Shown piece by piece: positions 46,181 through 57,857 of a stretch of DNA of 64,000 bases. The notes under the pieces were generated by a model. The model worked only from the letters and a program-made list of their open reading frames with translations, was not told where the DNA came from and searched no databases. Position 1 is the first letter of the stretch; each line of letters starts with the position of its first letter. The translations under genes were made by a program, and so were the position numbers. Source of the stretch: Pogostemon cablin (taxonomy: Eukaryota > Streptophyta > Magnoliopsida > Lamiales > Lamiaceae); contig CM043002.1 of NCBI GenBank assembly GCA_023678885.1, positions 5,722,022-5,786,021 on the forward strand, given 5' to 3'.

Positions 46181-48073
46181 TCAACTGCTATTGTGAAATT
46201 CTTCAACTTCATCTTCAAAATCATGTTCTAAGCATTGTAAATCAGGATTGTACCCTGCTTGTCTCATGTGCAATCCCAGCATATCTACAGCTTCATAAAC
46301 CCATCCAATACAGGGCCCTTGCTTATCTCCAGCAACGAAACTATAGATCCGGTTCTTCACCTCGATCCAACTTCGCCCCGCCTCTTACTTCCAGTTTTCC
46401 TCAATAACTTTCTAATCCTTGCAAAATCTTCCCATTTTCCATCAGCTGCATATAAACTTGACAATGCCAGATAAGTACCTGCAACACCTGGCCTCAGCTC
46501 TAATAACCTGTTTGTAGCTAATTTTCCCAATTCTCCAACCTTATGTGCTTTGCATGCTCCAAGAAATGCTCCCAATATGGATTCATCAGGCATAAATGGC
46601 ATAGCATCTATCAGCCGTATGCTTCCCTAACTCGCCCAGCTCGGCCAAGCAAATCCACGATACACCCGTAAATTTCTTGATCTGGGGTTATATTATATTC
46701 AGTTAGCATTGATTTGAAGTACTGCAGACCCTCATCAATAAGCCCTGCATGACTACAAGCATTCAGAACTGCTACAAACACAATTCGATCAGGTACGATT
46801 CCAGATTGAACCATCTTATCAAATAACTCAAGGGCTTCCTTTCCGTGCCCGTGGCTACCATAACCAATCATCATAGAGGTCCATGAAACAACGTTTTTAG
46901 AATTCATCTCATTGAAAACCTTGCAAGAACTCATAATGCTTCCACACTTAGCATACATGTCAATCAAAGAGTTGACCACACCTAAGTTGTTTTGAAGACC
47001 TCTTCTTATGATCTTTCCATGGACCTGTTCTCCGCCTCCCAATATCGCCATGTTAGCTAATGCAGCTATCAGGGAAGTGAATGTAAAACTATTAGGTGTG
47101 AGACCTAAAAACTCCAACCTGGTGTAGAGATTCAGGGCCTCATAAGGATCTGACTTCTCATAACCCGCAATCATCGTGTTCCACGTGATTATGTCTCTTT
47201 CTAGCATCCTACGGAAGCATCGATCTGCCTCATTCAAACCAGTACACCTGCAGTACATGTCTAAGATAGAATTCATTACAGGAACATTTGATTCAAACCC
47301 ATGCTTGAATACTGTAGCATGTATCTGCTTCCCAAACACTTGTGAGCCAATTGAAGCACAAGCTCTAATAGCAATCGAAATGCTGAAAGGATTCAACTCA
47401 GCTTCCTCCTATAAGCATAAAGATCATGCAACATAAGCCCAATCAACAATATTCAGCTTAAACATCTAATTATCTTATGAATGCTAATAACATACCAACA
47501 ACATATTTCTGAAAACTTGGAGGCCACCATAGCCATCTCCCATGTGAGTATAACCAGCAATAAAGTAGTCCAAGACACACTGTTCTTAACTCCCATCTCC
47601 TCAAAAACAGCACAGGCTCCTCTCATATCATGGCAGCAGGTGGCATACATATCCATAAGGGCGTTTTCAACGTAAATGCTCCCAAGAACACCATGCTTAA
47701 GAGCCAACCCATGAACCAAAGCTCCACAAGAAAGTGAGTTCATGCTTTTACATGCCTTGAGCACACCGGAGAAGGTGAACTCATTAGGGTGGGCGTCTCC
47801 ACCGTCTCTGAGAAGCTCTTGGAACGTTCTCCACGCCTTCATGTGCAAGTTGCGAGAGGTGTACCCACTGATCATGGCCGACCAAGCGACGACATCTCTT
47901 TCAGGCATTTCGTCGAACAGTGTGCAGGCTTCCTCCACCAGACCCACTTCGAAATACGATTTGATGACATTGGTGGCCAGCACAGAAGGAGATTTAGGCA
48001 AAAATGGTGAGCTGAAATGATGAGGAAGAGAGGTGTGAATTCTTGGAAAATTTGCTACTTTTCTTGCTCTCAT
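46181..48073 (-). pseudogene. PGN: PPR gene resembling PGN, broken by three frameshifts
   Basis: Two exons: 48073-47496 and 47408-46181, split by an 87-base intron with clean donor (TTGTTG then GTATG) and acceptor (GCTTATAG). ATG at 48071-48073 (MRARKVANF). Motifs include DVVAWSAMISGYTSRN, HPNEFTFSGVLKACKSMN, NVPVMNSILDMYCRC, NVVSWTSMMIGYGSHGHGKE and IYGCIVDLLGRAGRVREAYG. The E-type end has WEDFARIRKLLRKTG and finishes near VEEFHNSS, with TGA at 46181-46183. There is no DYW domain. Single-base losses near 47560, 46612 and 46378 each shift the frame. Order and wording resemble Arabidopsis PGN (At1g56570) from memory, a protein linked to salt, ABA and pathogen response. Sequencing error is a possible alternative to true decay. 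Confidence 0.72.
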
Positions 48074-48661
48074 GTCCACGTTTAATTAGCTACTACAACG
48101 GAAAGATACATACGTTATTATATTTATTTATTTAAGTGAGATAATACAACTGATTTAACTTTCTTAATCCATGCTTATTATTCATGAATTTGGTTATGAA
48201 AATAAAATGGAAGTAGCATAATTAAGTGGATGCAAAGCAAGTTGCTGTCACCAAAGGCAGCTAACGAGAAAGTGTAAAATAAATTTACTTTAGAAGTGTC
48301 ATTTATGGAGTATTGGTTTGATTTAAAAAAGAAAATATATCTAAAAATTAATTTAAAGTTCAACTATTTATAATAATAATAATCACATTAGTCAAATATC
48401 TAGAACAGAAAATCTGTATTTAATCTTAAAGCTATAGTTTCAATAGTAAGTAAATTGAATAAAATAAATACTTGTAACTATAAATTGATTCAAATGATAA
48501 ATAAAGATAATTTATAAATGTTTCCAACTACTCACATGCATGTATACACTCTAAATATTAGGTACACCATCTCATATAAATTTAATTTTTTTTCTTTTTT
48601 TCCACTAAATACATCCCAAAATAGATAAGTATAACCTTTTTTCTTAATTTATTTTATTATA
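48074..48661. other. Upstream region of the PGN-like gene
   Basis: AT-rich host DNA between the PGN-like start and the Tat element. No further gene seen. Confidence 0.5.
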
Positions 48662-48666
48662 AAGAT
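48662..48666. repeat. Target-site duplication, left of the Tat element
   Basis: AAGAT, identical to 60502-60506. Confidence 0.85.
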
Positions 48667-49607
48667 TGTTGATGTGTGTTCTTAGCTAGTTAATTTTACG
48701 ATTATGGGAGATGGATTTGAAATTTAACTGAACTAAGAACGATCACAATCAAATAAGGAAAGACACAAAACAATAATAAATAAACAACAAGAAGAGGAAT
48801 TCCAACCAAAGAACTTAACCGATTTCTTATTACTGCTCTTGAGAACAACACTCATAAAATCTCTCTTTTTACAAGTGTAATGTCTCAACCATCAATTAGT
48901 AATCTGCCTATCTCTTGTGAGACAAGCTATTTATATTACCAGATAAACCCTAACGTTGGTCCAATCTCTTGATGCCATCTGGATTGAGACAAACAACCAT
49001 CAATATGGGCTGCAGGTGCCTCTACGACTTTTCTAGCCGGTACAGAGGGCTACCGGAGTCTTGCAAATCATTTCCGTCCTTCTCTTGTTTCTTATTGGCG
49101 ATTCAAGTTAGACTCCCCTGCTGTTGGTTGTCTTTTTCTTGGGAGTGCTGCCCAAGACGTCTCTTCTTCCCTTATCCTTGTCCTGTAGCCTGCTAGCACT
49201 AGCCGTCCTGGCAGTCATGTCTGTACTTTCTCTTCCGGTCTCTATCATCCTTATATTCATCAGAGGTATAGATACTTCACGTTATGCGGTATGGCCGAAC
49301 TCCCTTAGATACTTTCTTATCTTCCGAACTAAGGTGCTCTTTCGAGATACCTCGGCCATCCATCTGTTCCTCGGCCTTTGTCCCCTTTGATCCTCTTTTA
49401 CTCTCGCCTTTCTAGGTACTTCGACCACTTCGGTGATGGGCCGGTATCTTGGACTCTCTTCGGCTCTCTTCCTGTAGCATCATCTTTTGGGTTTAGGCTA
49501 TCTAATTGGGTTGTCCTTCTTCTTCCCGCTGGGCCGTATGTCTCCATAGATGACCCCTTCGCTGGGCTCGCGGCCCATAAAGTATGGGGAATGTAATACC
49601 CATAACA
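48667..49607 (-). repeat. 3' LTR of the Tat element
   Basis: 941 bp, matching 59568-60501 with scattered substitutions. Minus strand starts TGTTATGGGTATT and ends CACATCAACA. TATA box at 48928-48935 (minus TATAAATA). Confidence 0.93.
48928..48935 (-). promoter_or_regulatory. TATA box of the Tat 3' LTR
   Basis: TATAAATA on the minus strand, repeated at 59828-59835 in the other LTR. Confidence 0.5.
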
Positions 49608-49620
49608 TTAGCCCCTCGAG
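49608..49620 (-). other. Polypurine tract of the Tat element
   Basis: Minus strand GCTCGAGGGGCTAA directly before the 3' LTR start TGTTATGGG. Confidence 0.55.
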
Positions 49621-50167
49621 CCTGAATAATCTTAGGACTTCTAAGATTATTTAGGGTCGATCTGTATTTTCCGTGAGTTATATCCTCCATGATTCAATTC
49701 GTAAGATTTGCTCTCCTCTTACTTCGATTCTGGGTTCTGCCTCTGATTTGTTCTAATCCCTCAAAATCCGAGGCGCTCGAGATATTTTCGTAAATTTAGG
49801 GGGAGCCCTTGATATTTGGCAGTTTTCTTTTGGTTTGAATTTCAAAATTTGAAAATTCTGACGGTTTACTCCTTTCTCCCCTGCTTCTCCTTTCAACTTC
49901 TCCTCTTAAATTTTGAAAATTCTGACAGTTTACTTATTTCTCCCCCTGCTTCTCCTTTCAACTTCTCCTCTCTTATCCTTTCTTTCGACGGTTGTGGTTT
50001 CCCTTGTATGCTAGCCCTTCTTCTTTAGGTATACTTTCTTCTCTGTCTGTTTCCCTCACTTTTCCTCCTAGTAAATTTTGGGGTTTTCACGCAATTCGTG
50101 TCTAGGGTTTCCTTTCTCTTTTTCCTTACCCTTCACGCCACTTCTCTTCCTTTGTACTTTTGCAACT

Positions 50168-52940
50168 ATGAGTACTGAGGGTCCTGCATCCCCTTCTGAA
50201 TCCCTTTCGCGAGCTATCGATTCTTCCCTAATGACGGATGTACCTCCTTCTCCTCATGGAGAAGAGGGCTCTAGTTCTCGCCCTTCTCTCAATCTATTTT
50301 TTACTAAAGGGTGTGGGATTTCATATCGAACTTCTATTTGAGCGTCATGACGATATGATTGATTCGGGCTTGGGTTATTGGCTCATCTTGGGGAGTATCC
50401 GGCGTGGGAATATAGGGTTCCCTTCTCTGACGTGGATTTTCTCTCTATTGTTGACAATTCCTGGTTGGGGAGGAGCCCCATTATCGCCATTGGCAAATTC
50501 CAATGTGGGGATGGTATTGGGTTTTGGCTTCCTTCTCCCGATGCGCGGATGTGTTTTGCTCCGCCCAATGTCGTTGCCCCCTATGAGCTGCAGTTCAAAC
50601 TTGGTCTCCGTTTCCCTCTACATCCTATTCTCGAATTTTGGGGGATAGTCCTTGCTCAACTCGTTCCCAACGGTTGGGCTGCTTTGATGGGGATTTTGGT
50701 TCTCTTCCGGGAGATGGGATATCGATCATTGAGTACTTCCGAGATCAATTTTCTATATCGTCTCACTCCGAACACCAGGATGAAGGGATATTATTATTTG
50801 GTACCCCGCCATAACAATTTGATTGCTTCCTTGCCCAGTTCTGTTAAAAAATGAAAAGATCCTTGGGTATGGGTTCTTCGTAGGCCCTGGAGAGGTCCTG
50901 ATGTTTTTGATTCTGAAGATCCTCATAAACCCACAGTGTTCCCAAGGAATTATTTCTTCAAACATGATCTTAGTGCGTGTATGTACTTCAATTCTCCCTT
51001 ATCCTCCTTTCTTTGTTTCTAACTCTTTACCTCACTTTATGCAGTAGGCGAATCGTACGCTCTTGAGGAGTTGTCACAAGGATTTCAAGACATCTTTCAT
51101 CGTATTACTGCTCTTCCTGAGGAGGCACGTCATTATCAGAACATTCTCAATTGTATTGATCTTTGTACTACCGGTTTTACCTCTTTAGCCATAGTCATGC
51201 CAGGTAGTTTTATCTATTACTGTTTTCTTATTTGAACCTTTTATCGCTCTTATATTAATTCTCCTCATGCCTTTATTCTTATTTCTTATTCCCTCTCTTG
51301 ATAGCGGAAGAGAAGCGCCTCCTACCAGATGTTGAAAGCATTGCTACTCTCCCTTCTGCTCACCGGCGAGCGGCTCTCGACAAAGGAAAGAAGAATGTTG
51401 TTCATGCTCCTTCCAAGAAGGGTTCTGGAGCCCCATTTGCGCGCCCTTACAGCGATTATGATTCGCGAGCCTTCCGATCCCGATCCCCCTGTGCAGAATG
51501 TTTCTAAGAAATTCTTGCAGAAAACTCTTAGAGTCCCCAAGCCTGAAAAGGTTAGCCCCACGGCTGTTGTCGTAAAGTCTGCTGTCCCTAAGAAGAAGCT
51601 CTAGTTGCAGGATGAAAGTTCCAGTGATGACACTTTGGGTGATGTAGCTCTTGCTTCTCATTCTCAGAAAAGGATTCGAGACGGTGAGGGCCGCATGGGT
51701 GTCAGTCCCTCGGTTGCACCTGATGCTAATCCTCGGAAGGTTGTGGAAGTTTGCGATGTTAGTTCTTCTTTCTCTCAGGAAGCCCCCATTCAGCCTCCTG
51801 CCAGTGTTTTCGACACTCCTTGTTCCTCCTTTCATTTGGCTTCTGAGTAGCCAGTTATTTCCGACCTGAGCTTTCGTGGTACCCCCTTTGAGGGTCTCTC
51901 CAGTAATCTTATTCCCTATAACTCTCCATCCCGTCATGGAGCTACTTTGTCCTCAGAGGTCTGGTGTTATTACCAGGGGAAACAACCTCTGTGTCCTTGG
52001 GATTATCATCTTTTGCCACCTGGTACGGTTTCTCCCGCCCAACCTATTTTGGAGGGGGATACTCCATATTTGCCCGTGAATTCGATTGTAGATAAGGAGC
52101 TTTCTGAGAAATTTGGTAATCTTGACGAAGCTGGTAGGACATTTGTCCGAACCTTGGTTCGATTTTAATGTCCCTGCTAGCCTTGCTCATGCAGTCGCCT
52201 TCCCTTTTAAGAGTTGTACAAAGGAACTTCTTGAACATGTTGAGGAGATGTTTGCTGGGGCGTCCCTCCATAGTGTTGCTAGTTATCTGGGTCGGCAAGC
52301 CATCCATGTCGCCAACGCCTTGCACTGAATCCTCAAGTTGGAGAGACGCAAATCTCTCTTTCAGGATGAGGTTACTCTTCTACAAGATAAAGTAAAGAGT
52401 TTTGAACAAGAGGCTCTTGATGCGCATGCAGCCGAAGCTCAAGCCAAAGAAGAGCTGAAGGTAGAGCAGGATAAGAGAGCTGAGCTTGACAACAGCTTCC
52501 AAGTTCTGCGTGCCCGGTATGATAGTCTTCTAACTAGTTCTGAGAAAGAGAAGACTGCTTTATTTTTTGATCATAAGATGATTTCCAATAAGATTGCTAG
52601 AATATAAGCTGAGCACCAAACCGAGATCAAGGAAAGGGATGATCGGTTCAAATTTGGCATTGCCTGTATTCATAATACTCTCAACTCCCTTCAGGAGTCT
52701 TCCGAGAAGGAAATCGAAAGGGTGCGCTAGGAGAATGAGGCTTCCGAGGCCTTGCTTAATCAAAAGATTCAAGAGTTCGAAGAGGCAACTGCTGAGGCTC
52801 GAGCTAGGTTGGCTGAGATAGAAGCCCGTGTCCGAGCTTTGAAACAACGCATCCCCCGTCCTGAATCTACCGAAGAGAGGGCAGTTCATGCCGAAGTACG
52901 GTTGAAAGAGATAGAGGACAAGATGGCCAGTTTCTTCTAA
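50168..52940 (+). pseudogene. Antisense, intron-containing gene inside the Tat element
   Basis: Runs opposite to gag-pol in the space between pol and the 3' LTR, where Tat elements are known to carry extra antisense ORFs. ATG at 50168 (MSTEGPASPSES). The main domain (about 50378-50978) reads YPAWEYRVPFSDVDF, then FKLGLRFPLHPILEFWG and QLVPNGWAALMGILVLF, resembling the putative gypsy-type transposon domain PF04195. A TGA at 50852-50854 replaces an expected tryptophan. Two introns keep the frame when removed: 50979-51044 (GTATGT...GCAG) and 51204-51304 (GTAGTT...GATAG), joining to ALGESYALEELSQGF and AEEKRLLPDVESIA. Later exons are broken (stop at 51507), and 52338-52940 has a long heptad-like coiled coil (KVKSFEQEALDAHAAEAQAK). 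Function unknown. Confidence 0.65.
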
Positions 52941-52961
52941 TCTTTCAGCAGTGCCGAGGTG

Positions 52962-53219
52962 AAATCCGATGGGGACCCGTAATACCATAATTGAATTCTT
53001 CCAAGCCCCTAATATCGTGACCGAATCCCGATGAGATTTTTTATTTATTTTCCAACGTGACTACTGCACCGAACCCATTGTGCCGAGATCAAATCCGATG
53101 ATGACCCATAGTACCAAAATTGAATTCTTCCGAACATCTAAAACCACAATCGAATTCCGATGAGATTTTTTATTTATTTTCCAATGTGACTACTGCGCCG
53201 AACCCATTATGCCGAGGTC
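52962..53219. repeat. 129-bp tandem duplication in the Tat element
   Basis: Two adjacent units (52962-53090 and 53091-53219), each beginning AAATCCGATG and ending AACCCATT(G/A)TGCCGAG(A/G)TC, with several differences. Confidence 0.88.
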
Positions 53220-53436
53220 AAAAAATCCGAACCCTTTTTTTAAGAGAATCTGATATCGAATTATACTTAAGCTTCCTGCTAAAGTAAACCATGCCCTTCT
53301 GATTTTGATTATGCATAAACGATTTACATGTCTGGCCTAACGCCTTGATTTACAGCATTAATAACTTATGGCCTAGTGCCTTAATTTAAAGCCTTAAAAG
53401 ATGATGTTACCGACCTCATCAATCTGGTGCGCTGCT

Positions 53437-54591
53437 CTATTGATAGTATTTCTTCAAATGTTGAGCATTACATGGATGTTGCACCTTCCCTCCATCTATC
53501 TCTTCCAGGTCATATGCTCCTTTCTCCAGGATCCTTTTGACTTGATAGGGGCCTTCCCAGTTCTGCCCCGTGCCTTGAGTTGTTGATCCTAGAACTTTCT
53601 GGAGTACTAGGTCGCCGCATTTGAATTGCCTCAATCTGACTTTCGAGTTGTAGAACCGTTCGGCCCTCTGTTTGTAGATTGCGTTATGCATCTCCGCATC
53701 CAATCTCTTTTCTTCTAATAGGTCCAGCTTCTCCTGCATCAATTTATTGTTTCCCATCTCTTTATGAAGAGCCACTCTTGGGCTTGGCTTTCTGATTTAT
53801 ATAGGAATAACAGCCTCAGTTCCAAATGCCATCGAGAATGGGGTTTCGTTAGTGGAAGTTCTTGCTGTTGTTCAGTACGACCATAAGACTCCCGGTAGTT
53901 CTTCGGGCCAGCTTCCGTCTAGATTTTCCAGCCTGGCTTTCAAAGGATGTTTGATTATCTTGTTTACCGCTTCTACTTGGCCGTTGGATTGAGAGTGATA
54001 TGGTGTGGAGTACCATTTCTTGATTTTGCAATCCTCACAGAATTTTCCGAGCTTCTCGTTATCGAACTGCTTGCCATTATCGGTAATGATAGCATAGGAT
54101 ATAGAGAAGCGGCACACGATGTTCCTTCAGATGAATTTTTCTACTTGGGCCTTAGTGATTGTTGCTAAAGCTTCGACCTCTGCCCATTTTGTGAAGTAAT
54201 CCACCGCCACTATCGCAAACTTGACTTCCTCTTTTCCGATGGATAATGGTCCTATCAGATCGATTCCCCATTTGGCAAAAGGCCAAAAGCTAAAAACAGA
54301 TGTTAGATGCTCAGAGGGCATCCTTGCGATAGGTGCTAGCCTTTGGCAAGTTACGCAAGCTCTCGCATATTGAGTGGCATCTTTCTTTATAGTTCGCCAG
54401 AAATAACCCTGCCTAATTACCTTGTGCGCTAAAGCGATCCCCCCAGTGTGGTTTCCGAACACACCCTCATGTATCTCTGCGAGGATATAGCTTGCCTCTT
54501 CTGGATTCAAGCATTTCAACAACGGGGATGAATATTCTCTCCTATACAATTTTCCTCCAATTAGGACAAACCTGGTCGATCGGAACTTCAC
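53437..54591 (-). pseudogene. Integrase of the Tat element
   Basis: 54591-54127 carries the zinc-finger region (IHEGVFGNHTGGIALAHKVI, CVTCQRLAP) and the first catalytic Asp (KWGIDLIGPLS). After a TGA (W to stop) just past 54127, the frame continues with ITDNGKQFDN (second Asp) and SNGQVEAVNKII (Glu) at 54117-53872. The C-terminal part is 53775-53437 (RLRQFKCGDLVLQKVLGST, NWEGPYQVKRIL). All three catalytic residues are present. Confidence 0.88.
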
Positions 54592-55131
54592 CTAGTGAGC
54601 ATTGTCTTTGTCCCGTGGGTTTTCTCTGTTTACCAAGTATTTCCTAATCAGAGTCATCCAAGATTCCTCAGCCGATTGCTCATCCAAGACCCAAACACTG
54701 GCATCCGATGGTTTTTCTTGCCTCACGATGTTGATGTTATTGAGATTTTCAGCGTTGGAGGCAGTGGCTAGCTTGGCTAATGCGTCGGCTCCCATGTTCT
54801 CCTTTCTATCGATGCATTTCAAAAATACATGCTTAAATATTTGTAACATAACTGCTGCCAATCCCCTGTAGTGGCTCATTTGATCCTCCTTGGCCTCGTA
54901 CTCCCCGCGTATCTGGTTCACCACCAACTGAGAATCACTATGCACCAATAATTCATCAGCTCCCATGGCCAAGGCCATTCTCAACCCATTGAGGAGAGCT
55001 TCATACTCAGCCTCATTGTTGGTGGCTTGGAAGCCGAATCTTACTGTCGTCGAGAATGTTCCCCATGATGGGGTTTGGATTATGATCCCAGCCCCTGATG
55101 TTGATGCTGTAGCGGATCCATCCACGTGCAT
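54592..55131 (-). pseudogene. Archaeal-type second RNase H of the Tat element
   Basis: Contains MHVDGSATASTSGAGIIIQ, FQATNNEAEYEALLNGLRMA, ELLVHSDSQLVVNQIRGEYE and ADALAKLATAS. This is the plant-like/archaeal RNase H fold found between RNase H and integrase in Tat elements. The catalytic D, E and D positions (in VDGSA, NEAEYEAL and HSDSQLV) are readable. It lies in one frame with no internal stop. Confidence 0.87.
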
Positions 55132-55309
55132 GGTCCATGGTTTTGTTTTTCAGCTTCAGTTGGTAGGGAAAGAGTGAGCTCTACTATGAAATCCGTCACT
55201 ACTTGGCCTTTGACCCCATTCCTCGAAAGATATTTGATATCAATTTTCCCCAACTCGACCGACCATTTGAGTAATCTCCCTGCTGCATCTGGTTTTTGCA
55301 GTACTTGCC

Positions 55310-56494
55310 TCAGCGAAGAGTCGTTAGTACCTCTATTGTATGTTCCATGAAGTAAGGTCTCAGCTTTCTGGAACTCATAACCAGAGCGTATGCTACTTTT
55401 TCCATCGTTGGGTATCTAAACTCCGCATCCCTCAGGGACTGGCTTACAAAGTATACTGGTCTCTGGTTCTTCTCCTCCATTTTGACCAATACTGAGCTAA
55501 TTGCAGTTTCTGAGACCGTCAAGTATAACTGTAGGGTTTCGCCAGGGGAGGGTTTAGAGAGGACCCTGGGGTCAGACAACTCCTTTTTAATTTCTTCAAA
55601 CGCTCTCTCACATGCTTCGGTCCATTCGAATTTTTCCTTTCTAATGACATCGAAGAAGGGTTTGTATTTGTCCGAAGCTTTTGACATGAATCTGTTCAAG
55701 GCTGCCAACCTTCCCGTCAAGTTCTACATTTCTTTCAAGTGTCTCGGCGGTTTCATCTTCAAGATTGCCTCAACCTTATCCGGGTTCATCTCGATCCCTC
55801 TCGAGCTTATAAGATATCCCAAAAAGTTTCCTTTACTTACACCGAAGGTACATTTCTTCGGATTTAGTTTCATGACATAGTGCTGGAATATAGCAAACAC
55901 TCAGCTCAAATGGTCGAAGTGATCAGCTTTCCGCAGGCTCTTTACTACGGTGTCATCCACGTATACTTCGACTATTCTTCCAATCTCTCTTTCGAACATC
56001 TTGTTCACCAGCCTTTGATGATATCACAGGAACGCATCCATGAAACTCATGACTTTATGCTCCGTCATGGCGTCTACCATCTGATCGATTGATGGGAGAG
56101 GATAACTGTTCTTGGGGCATGCATTGTTTAGATCAGTGAAATCTATGCACAGTCTCCATGATCCCTCCTTCTTCTTGACCATCACCGGAATCTGTATCCT
56201 TATGGCATATTTTCACTCGCTAATTCTTCCACTCGCCAGTAGTTTGTGGATCTTAGTCTCCATGGCCGCATTCTTTCCTGGGCTGAACTTTCTCTTCTTT
56301 TGGTGGAATGGTGGAATAGCCGAGTCGATATTTAACTTATAGCAGGCGTATTTGTGATGTACCCCCGACATTTCATTTGGATTCCATGCAAAAACATCTA
56401 GATTTTCCTTCAGTAATTGGATCAATCTTAGTTTAAATTCCTCCTCACATTCAGTTTCGATCTTGACCTTGATTTCGGCATTCTTTGGGTCCAA
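55310..56494 (-). pseudogene. Reverse transcriptase and RNase H of the Tat element
   Basis: 56494-56213 is the RT N-terminus (LKENLDVFAWNPNEMSGV, then CYKLNIDSAIPPFHQKKR). The RT core contains the YVDD catalytic motif at 55952-55963. Around 56015-56030 the sequence jumps from the SFMDAF motif straight to the RLVNKMF motif. About 45 residues usually lie between them (including the region that contacts the template), so the polymerase is not functional. A TGA is also present at the junction. 55720-55310 holds the connection and first RNase H (TGRLAALNRFMSKASDKY, EWTEACERAFEEIKKEL, ALVMSSRKLRPYF). Confidence 0.85.
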
Positions 56495-56854
56495 TTGGAC
56501 TATCTCAGTCTCTGCTGCTGCCGAGGCTCCCTATTTCTTCACTGGCCTTGGGTCCTCATCTGTTGTTGTTTCCCATATTTTCATTTTCTCCTTCCCTTTT
56601 CTTTGTATCCAAGGTTCCTATATTTCCCTTCTGACCTCTTACTCCACAACTATCCCCGGGAACTCCACTTCCATGTCTGCGTCCCTTTGTTTCTCTATAG
56701 CATTCCCAGCTTCTTCTTTCTCTTTCGTTTCATCTATTATCCCAATTTCTTCCCGTGTTCCCAACATATCCTCAAAGGCTAACATTTCGTAATCCATGTC
56801 GTGGTAGCTTAGGCCTTCTACCTTCTCCACAAATGAGCATTCTCTTGCCCTACT

Positions 56855-57379
56855 TTAGTTTTCTATCACAGTGGCTACCCTTCCGTTTGCTGTGACGAAC
56901 TTGAAACACTGGTGCAGTGTGGATGGAACAGCCCCAAACGCGTGAATCATTGGGCATCCTAATACGCAGTTGTAAGAAGAGGCTTGGTCTACTACCTTGA
57001 AAGTTACCTGCATCTGCCTTCGGATTTTCCCATTCGACCCCTCTAGCTGGATGGGCAGGTCTACTTCCATAGTGGGTTTGGTTAGGGCATTGCCGAACCC
57101 TCTAATCTCGTCACCACAAGGCTTTACCTTATGGTGACCTTCGCCCCCCAAGTTCTCGAATACATTTTTGAAAATGATATTCGCATACGCTCCTGTGTCT
57201 ACCAAACATCTATGTACCTTGATCCCTGACAGTGTAGGTGAAATAACTAGAGGATCATGATGCGGGGTACTTACACCATAGAAGTTCATTTCTGTTAAGA
57301 CGATGTCAACTTCGGTTGACTCTTTGGCTCTCGAGGTTAACGACCAAACTTGAGGGATTTGTTGGCTTAAGTCTCTCAA
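56855..57379 (-). pseudogene. Aspartic protease of the Tat element
   Basis: Active-site motif DTGA (in CLVDTGAYANIIF) is intact. Continues with the conserved LGCPMIHAFGAVPSTLHQ end. Upstream gag is in another frame. Confidence 0.85.
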
Positions 57380-57857
57380 TTCCGCCTTCCTTTTCCTTCT
57401 AGAGATTATAGTGAAAGCTTACGAGGTTCCGATGTGGGGTGACTCCTCGGCAGGTTCCATCATATGTATCTCCCTAGGTCTATTATCTCTCGGACCTTGT
57501 TCTCCAATCTGATTGAACACTGGAGGTCTACCAAGGGGAGGGGGGTAGAGGAGACGCTCTTCCATTCCTTCCTTTGTCCGGGGACCTCGGTTTACTCGGA
57601 GGAGGAGGGAGATTGGTGTCCCTTCGATACACCCTCGGCCTCGGCGCCTGCAACATCCCTCTTAACTTTCCTTCTTTAAATAATTTCCATAGCTCCGTGA
57701 TCAAATCTCGGCACTACATGCAGTACTTCTGAGGATTAGTAAGTTCCGATGTCTTCAAGACTGACCTCGGCGGCCGAAGTACCTTTTGATCTTTCACGTA
57801 GTAGTATACCTCGGCTATGTTCAGGTTGGTGCCCAACTTCAACTCTTCGTGCATTTG

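Noticed and set aside
48074..48079. Two-residue extension of the PGN-like gene
   Set aside because: It would need a GTG start; the first ATG is at 48071-48073.
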